Shown here: in pieces, positions 30,685-39,962 of the stretch
Position numbering within the stretch: position 1 is the first letter of the stretch
How the letters are laid out: each line of letters starts with the position of its first letter
Assembly (NCBI GenBank): GCA_902826815.1
Contig: CADEGF010000046.1
Coordinates: forward strand, 1,651 to 59,133
Origin: an uncultured Mycobacteriaceae bacterium
GTDB taxonomy: Bacteria > Actinomycetota > Actinomycetes > Mycobacteriales > Mycobacteriaceae
Length of the DNA: 57,483 bases
Direction: 5' to 3'
Made by a program: the position numbers and the translations under genes
Notes under the pieces: generated by a model
Seen by the model: the letters and a program-made list of their open reading frames with translations, nothing else
Databases searched by the model: none
What the model was told of the DNA's origin: nothing

Positions 30685-30987
30685 ACCGACCGAGACTAGG
30701 CGCTGGGTCACGAAGAGGTCTCGGCAGCCGGACGGTTTGAGGGGTGTGACAGACACGCCGGAGCAGCGACGCGCCGAATTGAGATAACGAGATGGTATGA
30801 AATTCGGTTCTAGCGCTTGACCACGGCAGCTAACAAGTGTGTAATCACACCAGTGTCATTTTTCGGTTGGCCGGCCGGTTCCGGTGTCGCAGACCGAGAT
30901 TCGATCACTTGTTCGAATGAGATGGTCGCACATCTTCATCGTGGGGCTCCATAGCGATCAGCGATACGTTAGGTGAGGAGGGGAAGA
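30685..30987. other. fbiA-whiB2 intergenic region
   Basis: This 303-nt region holds no credible gene. It carries the fbiA -10 on the left and a SigA-like promoter with an overlapping palindrome for whiB2 at 30817-30850; the rest up to 30987 would be the whiB2 leader with a very strong ribosome site, GAGGAGGGG, at 30976-30984. Confidence 0.6.
30817..30850 (+). promoter_or_regulatory. whiB2 promoter with overlapping operator
   Basis: TTGACC (30817-30822), 17 nt, TGTAAT (30840-30845) is a SigA-like promoter giving a leader of about 135 nt. The palindrome GTGTG-TAAT-CACAC (30837-30850) covers the -10, a typical repressor position. Its arms resemble a Crp-type TGTG/CACA site but the spacing is 2 nt too short, so the regulator is open. 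Confidence 0.5.
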
Positions 30988-31389
30988 ATGTCTTTTGAGC
31001 AGGCTGATTTCGGCCATCAGATTCGGTTCGACAACCGGATGCTCGGCTCCGTAGGCAGCATCCCGCACACCAATACCGGGCCGGCACCTATGGGGGTTCC
31101 AGGACGTCCCCAACTCAGTTTGGTGCCGGAGCGTCCAGAACTCGAAGCCATCGCGCCGGCAACGCCGATGGACGAGGAATGGCAGGAGCGCGCACTGTGT
31201 GCGCAGACCGACCCCGAGGCGTTCTTCCCCGAGAAGGGCGGCTCGACCCGGGAGGCCAAGCGCATCTGCCAGGGCTGCGAGGTGCGCGACGCGTGCCTCG
31301 ATTACGCCCTTGCCCATGATGAGCGCTTCGGCATCTGGGGCGGTCTTTCCGAGCGCGAGCGCCGCCGCCTCAAGCGCGGCATCATCTGA
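30988..31389 (+). CDS. whiB2: WhiB-family regulator WhiB2 (WhmD)
   Basis: A 133-aa iron-sulfur regulator. The four cluster cysteines are Cys71, Cys94, Cys97 and Cys103 (C-x22-C-x2-C-x5-C), followed by GIWGGLSERERRRLKRG. The first 50 residues form an extra N-terminal part like that of M. smegmatis WhmD and longer than in M. tuberculosis (89 aa). WhmD is essential for septation and division. ATG 30988 has GAGGAGGGG just upstream. The 3' end is 9 nt from the convergent metallopeptidase-like gene. Confidence 0.95.
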   Translation: MSFEQADFGHQIRFDNRMLGSVGSIPHTNTGPAPMGVPGRPQLSLVPERPELEAIAPATPMDEEWQERALCAQTDPEAFFPEKGGSTREAKRICQGCEVRDACLDYALAHDERFGIWGGLSERERRRLKRGII

Positions 31390-31398
31390 GCGCCCGGC

Positions 31399-31821
31399 TC
31401 AGTCGTCATCGATCGAAGGGTCGATGACAGAGGGTTCGACACCCAGATATGTGGCCACCTGAGCCACCAACACTTCATGCAGTAATTCGGCGAGTTCGAT
31501 GGTGTCCTTCGCGCGGCGCTCGATCGGCTTGCGGAACAACACAATTCGCGCCCGAGTGGAATTACCTCGAACGTCGACACCCGCAGGGATCAGCCGGGCC
31601 AGCGCAATAGGACCGTCGGCCACCACCTCCGGCGGCCACTGCACACTTTCCGGATCCTTTGGTGACATCCGCGGGATCTCGTCGACGGCGACGTCGAGCG
31701 TGTTCACCCGGTCCTGCCAGCGTCGCTCGATCGGCTCGTAGGCCTCTAGCACCGCCATATCGAACCGCTCGGCCCGGCTGCGCCAGCCGGGGACGGTAGG
31801 GGGAAGCAACGGACCGCGCAT
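31399..31821 (-). CDS. Metallopeptidase-family protein without intact HExxH (Rv3259-like)
   Basis: A 140-aa protein matching Rv3259 of the minimal gluzincin-like family (Zincin_1). The usual HExxH is represented by LLHEVLVAQVATYLG, which keeps His-Glu but has Val at the second histidine place. Thus zinc proteolysis is doubtful. The ATG at 31821 (MRGPLLPP) matches the known start; the frame is open to a GTG at 31851. Function unknown. It is divergent to the DUF3499 gene. Confidence 0.8.
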   Translation of the reverse strand: MRGPLLPPTVPGWRSRAERFDMAVLEAYEPIERRWQDRVNTLDVAVDEIPRMSPKDPESVQWPPEVVADGPIALARLIPAGVDVRGNSTRARIVLFRKPIERRAKDTIELAELLHEVLVAQVATYLGVEPSVIDPSIDDD

Positions 31822-31939
31822 GTCACGGCCTCGGCGTGATCGCTGGGCCACCTGTAGAACTGTAACGGTTGGAAGTCGGCGCGCAGACCGCTGCGTGTCC
31901 GACGCCTTGCCGGGTTTATCCCGCGATAGCCTTCCGTTC

Positions 31940-32353
31940 GTGAATGTTCCCCGTCGCTGCTGCCGGCCCGGGTGCCCCCACTATGCGGTCGCGACGCTGA
32001 CCTTCGTCTATTCCGATTCCACCGCGGTGGTGGGACCGCTGGCCACCGTTTCGGAACCACATTCATGGGACCTCTGCGTGAGCCACGCCGGCCGAATCAC
32101 CGCGCCCCGCGGCTGGGAACTGGTCCGTCACGCCGGGCCGCTACCCGCCCACCCCGACGAGGACGATCTGATCGCTCTTGCCGAGGCGGTACGCGAGGGC
32201 CGCGAGGCTCCGCTCGGCGGCATCGCGGCGGGTTTCACCGATCCGGTCACCGGTGCCCACGGTGGCGCGCTGATGGCGCCGCCTGCGGCGCGGCCCGAGT
32301 CGAACGGCCGCAGGCGCGGTCACCTGCGGGTGTTGCCCGACCCTTCCGACTAG
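31940..32353 (+). CDS. DUF3499 family protein
   Basis: A 137-aa protein equivalent to Rv3258c. The N-terminus VNVPRRCCRPGCPHYAVATL has a cysteine cluster (CCxxxC), and CVSHAGR supplies another Cys and His, so a small zinc-binding fold is likely. The end GRRRGHLRVLPDPSD is conserved in the family. A TAGCCT element at 31927-31932 ends 7 nt before the GTG. It stands before pmmA, and its role is unknown. Confidence 0.88.
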   Translation: MNVPRRCCRPGCPHYAVATLTFVYSDSTAVVGPLATVSEPHSWDLCVSHAGRITAPRGWELVRHAGPLPAHPDEDDLIALAEAVREGREAPLGGIAAGFTDPVTGAHGGALMAPPAARPESNGRRRGHLRVLPDPSD

Positions 32354-32391
32354 AAGCGAAGAGCCCTCGCCGCTACGGATAGGCTGGCGCC

Positions 32392-33780
32392 ATGTCCCGG
32401 CCGGCCGCGTTAGTGCATCGCGTCATCAAGGCATACGACGTGCGTGGCCTGGTCGGTGAAGAGATCAACGAGGGCTTCGTCGCCGATGTCGCAGCGGCGT
32501 TCGCGCGGATGGTGCGCGACGAGGGCGCCAGGCAGGTGGCGATCGGGCGGGACATGCGGGCCAGCTCGCCGTCGCTGGCGGCCGCCTTCGCCGAAGGCGC
32601 CGCCTCCCAGGGCCTCGACGTCGTCCAGATCGGGTTGGCCTCGACGGATCAGCTGTACTTCGCGTCTGGTCTGTTGGACTGCCCTGGCGCGATGTTCACC
32701 GCCAGCCACAACCCCGCGGCCTACAACGGCATCAAGCTGTGCCGCGCGGGCGCGAAGCCCGTCGGCAAGGACACCGGGCTGACAACCATCAGCGACGACG
32801 TGATCGCGGGTGTACCCGCCTACGACGGTCCTGCAGGCACGACGGTGGACCGCGACGTGCTTGCCGAATACGGCGAATTCCTGCGCTCGCTTGTTGATTT
32901 GGCGGACCTGCGGCCGCTGCGGGTCGCCGTGGATGCGGGGAACGGGATGGCGGGTCACACGTCGCCCGCGGTGCTGGGCAGTATCGCGGCACTCGACGTG
33001 CTGCCGCTGTATTTCGAACTCGACGGCACCTTCCCGAACCACGAGGCCAACCCGTTGGACCCGGACAACCTCGTCGATCTGCAGAAGCATGTGATCGCGA
33101 CCGACGCGGACATCGGCCTTGCCTTCGACGGCGACGCCGACCGGTGTTTCGTGGTCGACGAATCAGGGCATCCGGTATCGCCGTCGGCGGTGACGGCTCT
33201 GGTCGCCGCGCGGGAGTTGAGCAGGGAGATCGGCGCAACGGTGATCCACAACCTGATCACGTCACGGGCCGTGCCCGAAGTGGTCGTCGAGCGGGGCGGC
33301 ACGCCGGTACGCTCCCGGGTCGGGCACTCCTACATCAAGGCGTTGATGGCCGACACCGGTGCGATCTTCGGCGGCGAGCACTCGGCGCACTACTACTTCC
33401 GCGACTTCTGGGGCGCCGACTCCGGAATGCTGGCCGCCCTCCACGTCCTGGCCGCACTCGGCGAGCAGCGCAGGCCGCTGTCGGAGTTGATGGCCGACTA
33501 TCAGCGCTACGAGGCCTCCGGCGAGATCAACTACACCGTCGAGGATGCGCAGTCGTGTGTGGACGCGGTGCTGAAATCCTTCGGCGATCGCGTCCAGTCC
33601 ATCGACTACCTCGACGGGGTGACCGTCGACCTTGGCGAGGGCAGCTGGTTCAACCTGCGCACCTCCAACACCGAGCCGCTGCTGCGTCTCAACGTCGAGG
33701 GCCGCACCATCGAAGACGTCGACGAGGTCGTCGCGCTGGTCGCCAACGAAATCGCCTCGCTGACCGAAAAGTCGACATGA
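32392..33780 (+). CDS. pmmA: Phosphomannomutase
   Basis: A 462-aa alpha-D-phosphohexomutase equivalent to Rv3257c (PmmA/ManB). The phosphoserine loop is TASHNPAAYNGIK (about 103-115), the metal loop FDGDADRCF, the sugar loop GGEHSAHYYF and the phosphate site RTSNTEPLLRLNVE. It interconverts mannose-6- and mannose-1-phosphate. TAGGCT at 32380-32385 ends 6 nt before the ATG, indicating a leaderless operon start. It overlaps the next gene by ATGA. Confidence 0.95.
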   Translation: MSRPAALVHRVIKAYDVRGLVGEEINEGFVADVAAAFARMVRDEGARQVAIGRDMRASSPSLAAAFAEGAASQGLDVVQIGLASTDQLYFASGLLDCPGAMFTASHNPAAYNGIKLCRAGAKPVGKDTGLTTISDDVIAGVPAYDGPAGTTVDRDVLAEYGEFLRSLVDLADLRPLRVAVDAGNGMAGHTSPAVLGSIAALDVLPLYFELDGTFPNHEANPLDPDNLVDLQKHVIATDADIGLAFDGDADRCFVVDESGHPVSPSAVTALVAARELSREIGATVIHNLITSRAVPEVVVERGGTPVRSRVGHSYIKALMADTGAIFGGEHSAHYYFRDFWGADSGMLAALHVLAALGEQRRPLSELMADYQRYEASGEINYTVEDAQSCVDAVLKSFGDRVQSIDYLDGVTVDLGEGSWFNLRTSNTEPLLRLNVEGRTIEDVDEVVALVANEIASLTEKST

Positions 33781-34850
33781 TCGCGCCGGCCACAATCGAT
33801 TTCGACGACGCCGAGGGGCTGATGGCCGCCGACCGCGGTGGCCTGCTCCGCGGAGCGGCGATGGCGGGCGCGCAGGTGCGGGCGACCGCTGCCGCGCTGG
33901 ATGAGGGCGCACTGGAATCAGTAGCGGGCGATCCGCCTCGGACGGTGATCTGGGTCGCGGGCCGCGGCAACGCCGAAACGGCAGGCACCATTCTTGCTGC
34001 GGCGGTTGGCGGTTCGGCGGCGTCGCCGATCGTCGTCTGCGATGAGGTGCCACCCTGGATCGGCGCGCTTGACGTACTCGTCGTGGCGGGCGACGATCCC
34101 GGTGACCCGGCACTGGTGAGCGCAGCGGCGACCGCGGTCCGACGAGGCGCCAGGGTCGCTGTCGTCGCGCCTTACGAGGGACCGTTGCGCGACGCCACCG
34201 CCGGCCGCGCCGCGGTGCTGGAGCCACGGCTGTGGGTGCCCGACGAATTCGGCCTGGCCCGCTATCTGGCCGCGGGCCTTGCCGTTCTGCATGTGATCGA
34301 TTCGGGCCTGCGCACCGATTTGGCCTCGCTCGCCGACGAACTCGATGCCGAAGCGCTTCGCAACAGCGTTGCACGCGAACTGTTCACCAATCCGGCCAAG
34401 ACGCTGGCCGACCGGATGTCCGGGCGCGCCGTTGTGCTGGCAGGCGACAACGCGGCGACGCTCGCGCTGGCCCGCCACGCCGGCGCGGCCATACTGCGAA
34501 TCGCACACCGTGCGGTCGCCGCCGTCGGCCTCTCCGATGCCATCGTTGCCTTGCGCACCGGGTTCGGCGCGCAGCCCGGGGCTGACCGCGAGGCCGCACT
34601 CTTTCACGACGACGACCTCGACGGGCCGTTGCCGGAGCGGGCAAGAACCATCGCGCTGACACTTGACGCGGAGCGGGCGGTGGTGACCTCGCGGGTTGCC
34701 GGGCTCGACGACGTCAACATCGTCGGCGCGGACGACGTACCCGACGTCGGTGACTCGCCGGTACAGTCGGGGCGTCCGGAGCAGCAATTGACGATGCTGG
34801 CGGTGCGACTCGAGATGGCGGCCACCTACTTGCGTCTGGTTCGAGGGTAG
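33777..34850 (+). CDS. SIS-domain/TobH-like protein (Rv3256c-like)
   Basis: A 357-aa protein between pmmA and manA, equal in place and appearance to Rv3256c. It contains VIWVAGRGNAETAGTILAAA and RAVVLAGDNAATLALARHAG, which look like the phosphosugar-binding halves of bifunctional glucose/mannose-6-phosphate isomerases. A catalytic glutamate pattern could not be confirmed. The start is in an ATGA overlap with pmmA and it ends 4 nt before manA, so it probably acts on mannose phosphates. Confidence 0.85.
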   Translation: MIAPATIDFDDAEGLMAADRGGLLRGAAMAGAQVRATAAALDEGALESVAGDPPRTVIWVAGRGNAETAGTILAAAVGGSAASPIVVCDEVPPWIGALDVLVVAGDDPGDPALVSAAATAVRRGARVAVVAPYEGPLRDATAGRAAVLEPRLWVPDEFGLARYLAAGLAVLHVIDSGLRTDLASLADELDAEALRNSVARELFTNPAKTLADRMSGRAVVLAGDNAATLALARHAGAAILRIAHRAVAAVGLSDAIVALRTGFGAQPGADREAALFHDDDLDGPLPERARTIALTLDAERAVVTSRVAGLDDVNIVGADDVPDVGDSPVQSGRPEQQLTMLAVRLEMAATYLRLVRG

Positions 34851-34854
34851 GCGA

Positions 34855-36081
34855 GTGAACCTTCTACGAGGAGCGCTGCGGACCTATGCCTGGGGTTCGC
34901 GAACGGCTATTGCCGAGTTCACCGGAAGGCAAAGTCCGACAGCACATCCCGAAGCGGAACTGTGGTTCGGCGCGCATCCAGGTGATCCTGCTTGGCTGGA
35001 GACCGACAGCGGCGACGAGTCGCTGCTCGAGGCGGTGCGCGACGATCCCGAGGGGCAGTTGGGTGCGGCGGTGTGCAAGCGGTTCGACGATGCGCTGCCT
35101 TTCCTGATGAAGGTGCTCGCTGCCGACGAACCGCTGTCCCTGCAGGCCCATCCGAGCGCCGAGCAGGCCGCCGAGGGCTTCGCGCGGGAAGAGCGACTCG
35201 GCATCGCGGTGTCCTCGCCGATCCGCAACTACCGCGACCGCAGCCACAAACCGGAACTGATGGTTGCGTTGGGCACCTTCGAAGCGCTCGCGGGGTTCCG
35301 CCCTGCGGCCGAATCGGTGGAATATCTGCGGGCGCTTGCGGTTTCCGAACTCGACCAGTACGTCAACCTGCTCGCAGGCCAGCCAGACGCGGACGGTCTG
35401 CGCGCACTGTTCACCACATGGATCACCGCACCGCAGCCGGATCTCGACGTGCTGGTGCCCGCCGTGATCGACGGTGCGATCAACTACGTCCGGTCGGGAG
35501 AAAAGCAGTTCGCGGCGGAGGCGAAGACGGTCCTCGAGCTCGGCGAGCGCTACCCCGGGGACGCAGGTGTGCTGGCGTCGATGCTGCTGAACCGGTTGAC
35601 CCTGCACGCCGGTGAGGGAATCTATCTGCCCGCGGGCAACCTGCACGCGTACCTGCACGGCGTCGGGATCGAGGTGATGGCCAACTCCGACAACGTCCTT
35701 CGCGGTGGCCTGACCCCCAAACACGTCGACGTGCCCGAGCTGTTGCGCGTGCTGGACTTCACGCCTGCCAGCGAGGCGGCGCTGCGCCCGAAGACCTCCG
35801 AGGACGGGATGGAGACGGTTTACCAGACACCTGCGCCGGAGTTCTCGGTGTCGGTGCTGCGCATCGACGGCGACCTTCTCGGCCACGAAGTGGATGCGCC
35901 GTCGCGGCACGAAGGCCCGCAGATCCTGTTGTGTACCGAGGGCTCGGCGGTGCTACACGCCAAGTCGGGCCCGGTGACTCTCGAGCGGGGCGCCGCGGCG
36001 TGGGTATCGGCCGACGACGGGCCGATCCGGCTGGTCGCCCAGCGGCCGACGAAGCTGTTCCGCGCAACGGTGGGCATCTGA
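34855..36081 (+). CDS. manA: Mannose-6-phosphate isomerase
   Basis: A 408-aa type I isomerase equivalent to Rv3255c. Zinc-site motifs are LSLQAHPSAEQA (about 98-109), YRDRSHKPELMVAL and PAGNLHAYLHGVGIEVMANSDNVLRGG; the C-terminus is a cupin fold. It links fructose-6-phosphate to the mannose pathway. The GTG start lies 4 nt after the preceding gene. Confidence 0.95.
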   Translation: MNLLRGALRTYAWGSRTAIAEFTGRQSPTAHPEAELWFGAHPGDPAWLETDSGDESLLEAVRDDPEGQLGAAVCKRFDDALPFLMKVLAADEPLSLQAHPSAEQAAEGFAREERLGIAVSSPIRNYRDRSHKPELMVALGTFEALAGFRPAAESVEYLRALAVSELDQYVNLLAGQPDADGLRALFTTWITAPQPDLDVLVPAVIDGAINYVRSGEKQFAAEAKTVLELGERYPGDAGVLASMLLNRLTLHAGEGIYLPAGNLHAYLHGVGIEVMANSDNVLRGGLTPKHVDVPELLRVLDFTPASEAALRPKTSEDGMETVYQTPAPEFSVSVLRIDGDLLGHEVDAPSRHEGPQILLCTEGSAVLHAKSGPVTLERGAAAWVSADDGPIRLVAQRPTKLFRATVGI

Positions 36082-37002
36082 GTGTCGGCCGAAGGCAGCA
36101 CGAGGGCGATCCTTGCCGCCCTGCTGGCCAACGCCGGTATCGCCGTCGCGAAGTTCATCGGCTTCCTGATCACCAGCAGTTCGTCGATGCTTGCCGAAGC
36201 GGTGCACTCTGTCGCCGACACCAGTAACCAGGGACTGCTACTGCTCGGGCAGCGCCAGTCACGCAAGGAGGCCGACTCGCTGCACCAATTCGGGTACGGC
36301 CGCAGCCGGTACTTCTATTCGTTCGTGGTGGCACTGGTGCTGTTCACGCTGGGCTCGGTGTTCGCGCTCTACGAGGGCTACCACAAGATCTCGCATCCGG
36401 CGGAGCTGACCTCGCCGATCGTGGCGATCGCCATCCTGGTCATCGCGGTCTGCCTGGAGGGCTACAGCTTTCGTACCGCGGTGAAGGAGTCGCGGCCGCT
36501 GAAGCGGTCCGGCAGCTGGTGGCGCTTCATCCGGGCCTCGCGCAACCCGGAGCTGCCGGTGGTGCTGCTCGAGGACTCCGGTGCGCTCGTCGGCCTTGTC
36601 CTCGCGCTGACCGGCGTCGGGCTCACGATGCTCACCGGGAATCCGGTGTGGGATGGCGTCGGCACCGTCGGCATCGGTGTGCTGCTCGGTGTCATCGCCG
36701 TGGTCCTGATGGTCGAGATGCACAGCTTGCTGATCGGTGAGGGTGCGACCAGGGATGAAGGCAAGGCGATCCGGTCGGCGCTCGAACAGACCGACAACGT
36801 CGACCGGCTGATTCATCTGCGCACGCAGTACCTCGGGCCGGAGGAATTGCTCGTGGGCGCGAAGATCGCGATGCCGCCGTCGACCGATCTGGCCACCGTG
36901 GCCAGGACAATCGACGCCGCCGAGGCCGCGATCCGTGCGGCGGTGCCCGTCGCCGCCGTCATCTACCTGGAACCAGATCTCGATCGGACGCCGAGGACCT
37001 AG
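36082..37002 (+). CDS. Cation diffusion facilitator transporter
   Basis: A 306-aa CDF family protein with about six transmembrane helices. Helix 2 has MLAEAVHSVADTSNQGLLLLG, where the usual HxxxD metal site is HSVADTSNQ, and helix 5 has VVLLEDSGALVGLVLAL, a Glu-Asp variant. The cytosolic C-terminal domain includes LIHLRTQYLGPEELLVGAKI. It is expected to export Zn, Mn or Fe. The GTG starts directly after the manA stop, and its 3' end overlaps the convergent FAD gene by 44 nt. I do not recall this gene at the M. tuberculosis locus. Confidence 0.9.
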   Translation: MSAEGSTRAILAALLANAGIAVAKFIGFLITSSSSMLAEAVHSVADTSNQGLLLLGQRQSRKEADSLHQFGYGRSRYFYSFVVALVLFTLGSVFALYEGYHKISHPAELTSPIVAIAILVIAVCLEGYSFRTAVKESRPLKRSGSWWRFIRASRNPELPVVLLEDSGALVGLVLALTGVGLTMLTGNPVWDGVGTVGIGVLLGVIAVVLMVEMHSLLIGEGATRDEGKAIRSALEQTDNVDRLIHLRTQYLGPEELLVGAKIAMPPSTDLATVARTIDAAEAAIRAAVPVAAVIYLEPDLDRTPRT

Positions 37003-38338
37003 CCGCCCGCTTCTCGGCCACGAGCAGCCGGATGTTGTGCCGGATGGTCCGGCCGACCAACTTCGTCGACGGGACCATGTAAAGGCTGTCGAGAAGGCTG
37101 AACCTGCGCAGAAACCATTCTGCGAGAACAGGATCCGTTTCGGCTGCGCCGAGGAACTGATCGAACAGGCCGCCAACGGGGCGGTACCACCACGGCATCG
37201 AGCCCGATGCGCCGTGCATGACGAGGTCGCCGATCGCGTTCATCGTCCACACCGGGAACGTCGACTTCGCGGTGGCCCTGTTGAACGTCGCGGCAAGGTC
37301 GGGGCCCGGTGACGCGAGCGCGCGGCGGAGGTGACCCGCCTGCAGCGATGTCATCGTCATACCCTGCCCGAAGGTGGGGTTGTAGCTGGCGACGGCGTCC
37401 CCGAACGGCAGGATCCCGGCGGGGAAGCGCTCGAGCTTGTGATACCGCCGCCATCGACTGGTCGGAAACTTGTGGAACGCGACTTCGCCGATAGGTTCCG
37501 CCGTGCGGATCGCGGCGGCGAGGTGGCTCGGGACGACTTCGTCTGCCAGCGAGCACATTCCGGCGAAGTCGTGCGGCGGTTCCACTTTGGCAACGCCAAA
37601 TGTCGTCAGGCCCCACGTGCCGTCCTCGTAACACAGCATGCCGAGCCCGCGCGGCTGCTTCCTGTGCGCGCCCGCGACGACGACCTTCTCGCCGATCAGC
37701 CCCTCGGGTATGCGCAGTTGCTGGCTGGCGTAGCTGATGCCGACGTCGACGCCGGCCTCAGGCGGTCGGTCAAATCCCCACTGCTCCAACCAGACCGGCA
37801 GCCGCGTACCCCGCCCGGCGGTGTCGACGACGAGATCTGCTGGCACCTCTTCGCCACTGTCAAGGCGCACGCCTGTCACGCGTTGGCTCGTCGCGTCGAA
37901 GGTCGGCTCGGTGACGCCTGCGTGCACGATGTCGACGCCTGCGATCGCCGTCGCGCGCCTGCGGATCTGCCATTCCAGATGCGGCCTGCTCGGCACATAC
38001 GCGGTGAACTCGTCGCGCAGCGCGCGCGTCGTGCCGAGGACGTGGCCTGCCGCGCCGAAGTGAATGCAGTCGGGCCGGTTCTGCAGGATCGGCACGCCCG
38101 CGGCGACCATGTCGACGAGCAGACCACCGAAGAGCGCCTCGAGTTCAACCGCGCCGCGCGCCATCAGCAGATGGACGTGTCTGCCCTGGGGCACCGCCGT
38201 CCGGTTGGCCGGCTGCATGGGCAGGTCGTCACGTTCGTACAACGTGACCCGTTCGTAGAAGTCAGACAGCACCCGCGCGGCGCATAACCCCGCGATGCTG
38301 GCCCCGATGACGACAGCCTGGTGCCCGTTCCGCCCCAT
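36959..38338 (-). CDS. FAD-dependent oxidoreductase (Rv3254-like)
   Basis: A 459-aa flavoprotein monooxygenase-like protein equal to Rv3254. The dinucleotide fold is QAVVIGASIAGLCAARVLSDF (about 6-26), with RDDLP as second nucleotide contact, ADLVVDTAGRGTRLPVWL in the middle and PFGDAVASYNPTFGQGMTM as the flavin-binding GD motif. Substrate unknown; related proteins are geranylgeranyl reductase or hydroxylase-like. The ATG at 38338 gives MGRNGHQAVVIG. It is divergent to the permease gene. Confidence 0.9.
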   Translation of the reverse strand: MGRNGHQAVVIGASIAGLCAARVLSDFYERVTLYERDDLPMQPANRTAVPQGRHVHLLMARGAVELEALFGGLLVDMVAAGVPILQNRPDCIHFGAAGHVLGTTRALRDEFTAYVPSRPHLEWQIRRRATAIAGVDIVHAGVTEPTFDATSQRVTGVRLDSGEEVPADLVVDTAGRGTRLPVWLEQWGFDRPPEAGVDVGISYASQQLRIPEGLIGEKVVVAGAHRKQPRGLGMLCYEDGTWGLTTFGVAKVEPPHDFAGMCSLADEVVPSHLAAAIRTAEPIGEVAFHKFPTSRWRRYHKLERFPAGILPFGDAVASYNPTFGQGMTMTSLQAGHLRRALASPGPDLAATFNRATAKSTFPVWTMNAIGDLVMHGASGSMPWWYRPVGGLFDQFLGAAETDPVLAEWFLRRFSLLDSLYMVPSTKLVGRTIRHNIRLLVAEKRAARSSASDRDLVPGR

Positions 38339-38427
38339 TGAGGCTGACAGTACTCGTGAACGCTTTTCGGGCATCAGGCCTCGAGGGATCCGTTAGATTC
38401 CGGTCAGAAAGACCGGGAGGGTGGCCG

Positions 38428-39891
38428 ATGGCCTGGCGAACCAAGTCAGTTGAGCAGTCGATCGCGGATACCGACGAGCCGTCGACCCGATTACACAAGG
38501 ACCTGAACTGGTGGGATCTGACAGTCTTCGGGGTGTCCGTGGTGATCGGCGCGGGCATCTTCACGATCACCGCATCCACCGCAGGCGGCATCACCGGACC
38601 GGCCATCTCCATATCGTTCATCATCGCCGCGGTCGCGTGCGGGCTTGCGGCGCTGTGCTACGCGGAGTTCGCGTCCACGGTTCCGGTCGCCGGAAGCGCG
38701 TACACGTTCTCCTACGCGACGTTCGGTGAGTTCATCGCGTGGATCATCGGCTGGGACCTGATACTGGAGTTCGCCGTCGCCGCAGCCGTCGTCGCCAAGG
38801 GCTGGTCGAGCTACCTCGGCACGGTGTTCGGCTTCGGCGGTGGTACAACGCAACTCGGCGGCATCGAACTCGACTGGGGCGCACTGCTGATCATCGCCTT
38901 CGTCACCACGATCCTGGCGTGGGGCACCAAGTTGTCGGCAGGCGTCAGCCTCGTCATCACCGTCATCAAGGTCGCGGTCGTGCTGCTCGTGGTGGCCGTA
39001 GGGGCGTTCTACATCAAATCCTCCAACTACACGCCGTTCATCCCGCCCGCTGAGTCCGGTGGCGACTCGGGCACAGAGCAATCGCTGCTGTCGCTCATCA
39101 CCGGTGCCGAGGGCAGCAACTACGGCTGGTACGGGGTACTGGCGGGCGCGTCGATCGTGTTCTTCGCGTTCATCGGCTTCGACATCGTCGCCACCACAGC
39201 AGAGGAGACCAAGAACCCGCAGCGCGACATCCCCCGCGGCATTCTCGGCTCGCTGGTGATCGTCACCGTGCTCTACGTCGCGGTCGCCGTGGTGCTGACC
39301 GGGATGGTGCACTACACCGCGCTGAAGGGCGAGAAGGCCAATCTCGCGACGGCGTTCTCCGAGAACGGGGTGGAGTGGGCGGCCAAGGTGATCTCGATCG
39401 GCGCTCTTGCCGGGCTGACCACCGTCGTCATCGTGCTCGTCCTCGGCCAGACGCGCGTGCTGTTCGCGATGTGCCGCGACGGACTTCTGCCGCGAGCGAT
39501 GGCCAAGACCGGACCGCACGGCACGCCTGTGCGCATCACGATCCTGGTAGGCGTGCTGGTTGCGATCGCGGCCTCGGTGTTCCCGATGGGCAAGCTGGAG
39601 GAGATGGTGAACATCGGCACGCTGTTCGCCTTCGCGCTGGTGTCGGCGGGCGTGATCCTGCTTCGCCGCTCGCGGCCCGATCTGAAGCGGGGTTTCCGGG
39701 TGCCGCTGGTGCCGTGGCTGCCGGTAGCCGCGATCCTGGCCTGCGGATGGCTGATGCTGAACCTCACCGCACTGACCTGGATCCGATTCCTGATCTGGAT
39801 GGCCATCGGTGTCGTCATCTACTTCTTCTACGGCTACCGGAACTCGGTACTCGGTCAGCGGGACTCCGCGACCGTGGATTCGGCGCGCTGA
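38428..39891 (+). CDS. Amino acid permease (APC family, CAT type)
   Basis: A 487-aa transporter equivalent to Rv3253c, with 12 transmembrane helices. The first has VFGVSVVIGAGIFTITA, the conserved unwound substrate segment; IGFDIVATTAEETKNPQRDI is the APC consensus after helix 6. It resembles cationic amino acid transporters, and is a candidate for import of lysine or arginine. GGGAGGGTGG at 38415-38424 precedes the ATG. The permease stop lies immediately before a repeat copy. Confidence 0.92.
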   Translation: MAWRTKSVEQSIADTDEPSTRLHKDLNWWDLTVFGVSVVIGAGIFTITASTAGGITGPAISISFIIAAVACGLAALCYAEFASTVPVAGSAYTFSYATFGEFIAWIIGWDLILEFAVAAAVVAKGWSSYLGTVFGFGGGTTQLGGIELDWGALLIIAFVTTILAWGTKLSAGVSLVITVIKVAVVLLVVAVGAFYIKSSNYTPFIPPAESGGDSGTEQSLLSLITGAEGSNYGWYGVLAGASIVFFAFIGFDIVATTAEETKNPQRDIPRGILGSLVIVTVLYVAVAVVLTGMVHYTALKGEKANLATAFSENGVEWAAKVISIGALAGLTTVVIVLVLGQTRVLFAMCRDGLLPRAMAKTGPHGTPVRITILVGVLVAIAASVFPMGKLEEMVNIGTLFAFALVSAGVILLRRSRPDLKRGFRVPLVPWLPVAAILACGWLMLNLTALTWIRFLIWMAIGVVIYFFYGYRNSVLGQRDSATVDSAR

Positions 39892-39892
39892 C

Positions 39893-39924
39893 CCACCGCG
39901 AGCGTCGTAAAGCGCGCCCGATTC
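39893..39924 (+). repeat. Direct repeat, left copy, flanking the DUF559 gene
   Basis: CCACCG (39893-39898) and the 21-nt GTCGTAAAGCGCGCCC plus GATTC (39904-39924) recur at 40831-40862 with identical 5-nt spacing. 26 of 32 positions match. It begins 2 nt after the permease stop. Confidence 0.7.
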
Positions 39925-39962
39925 GCGGGTAAGGGAACGGTTGGCGCCCGTCGCGGCGTCAC

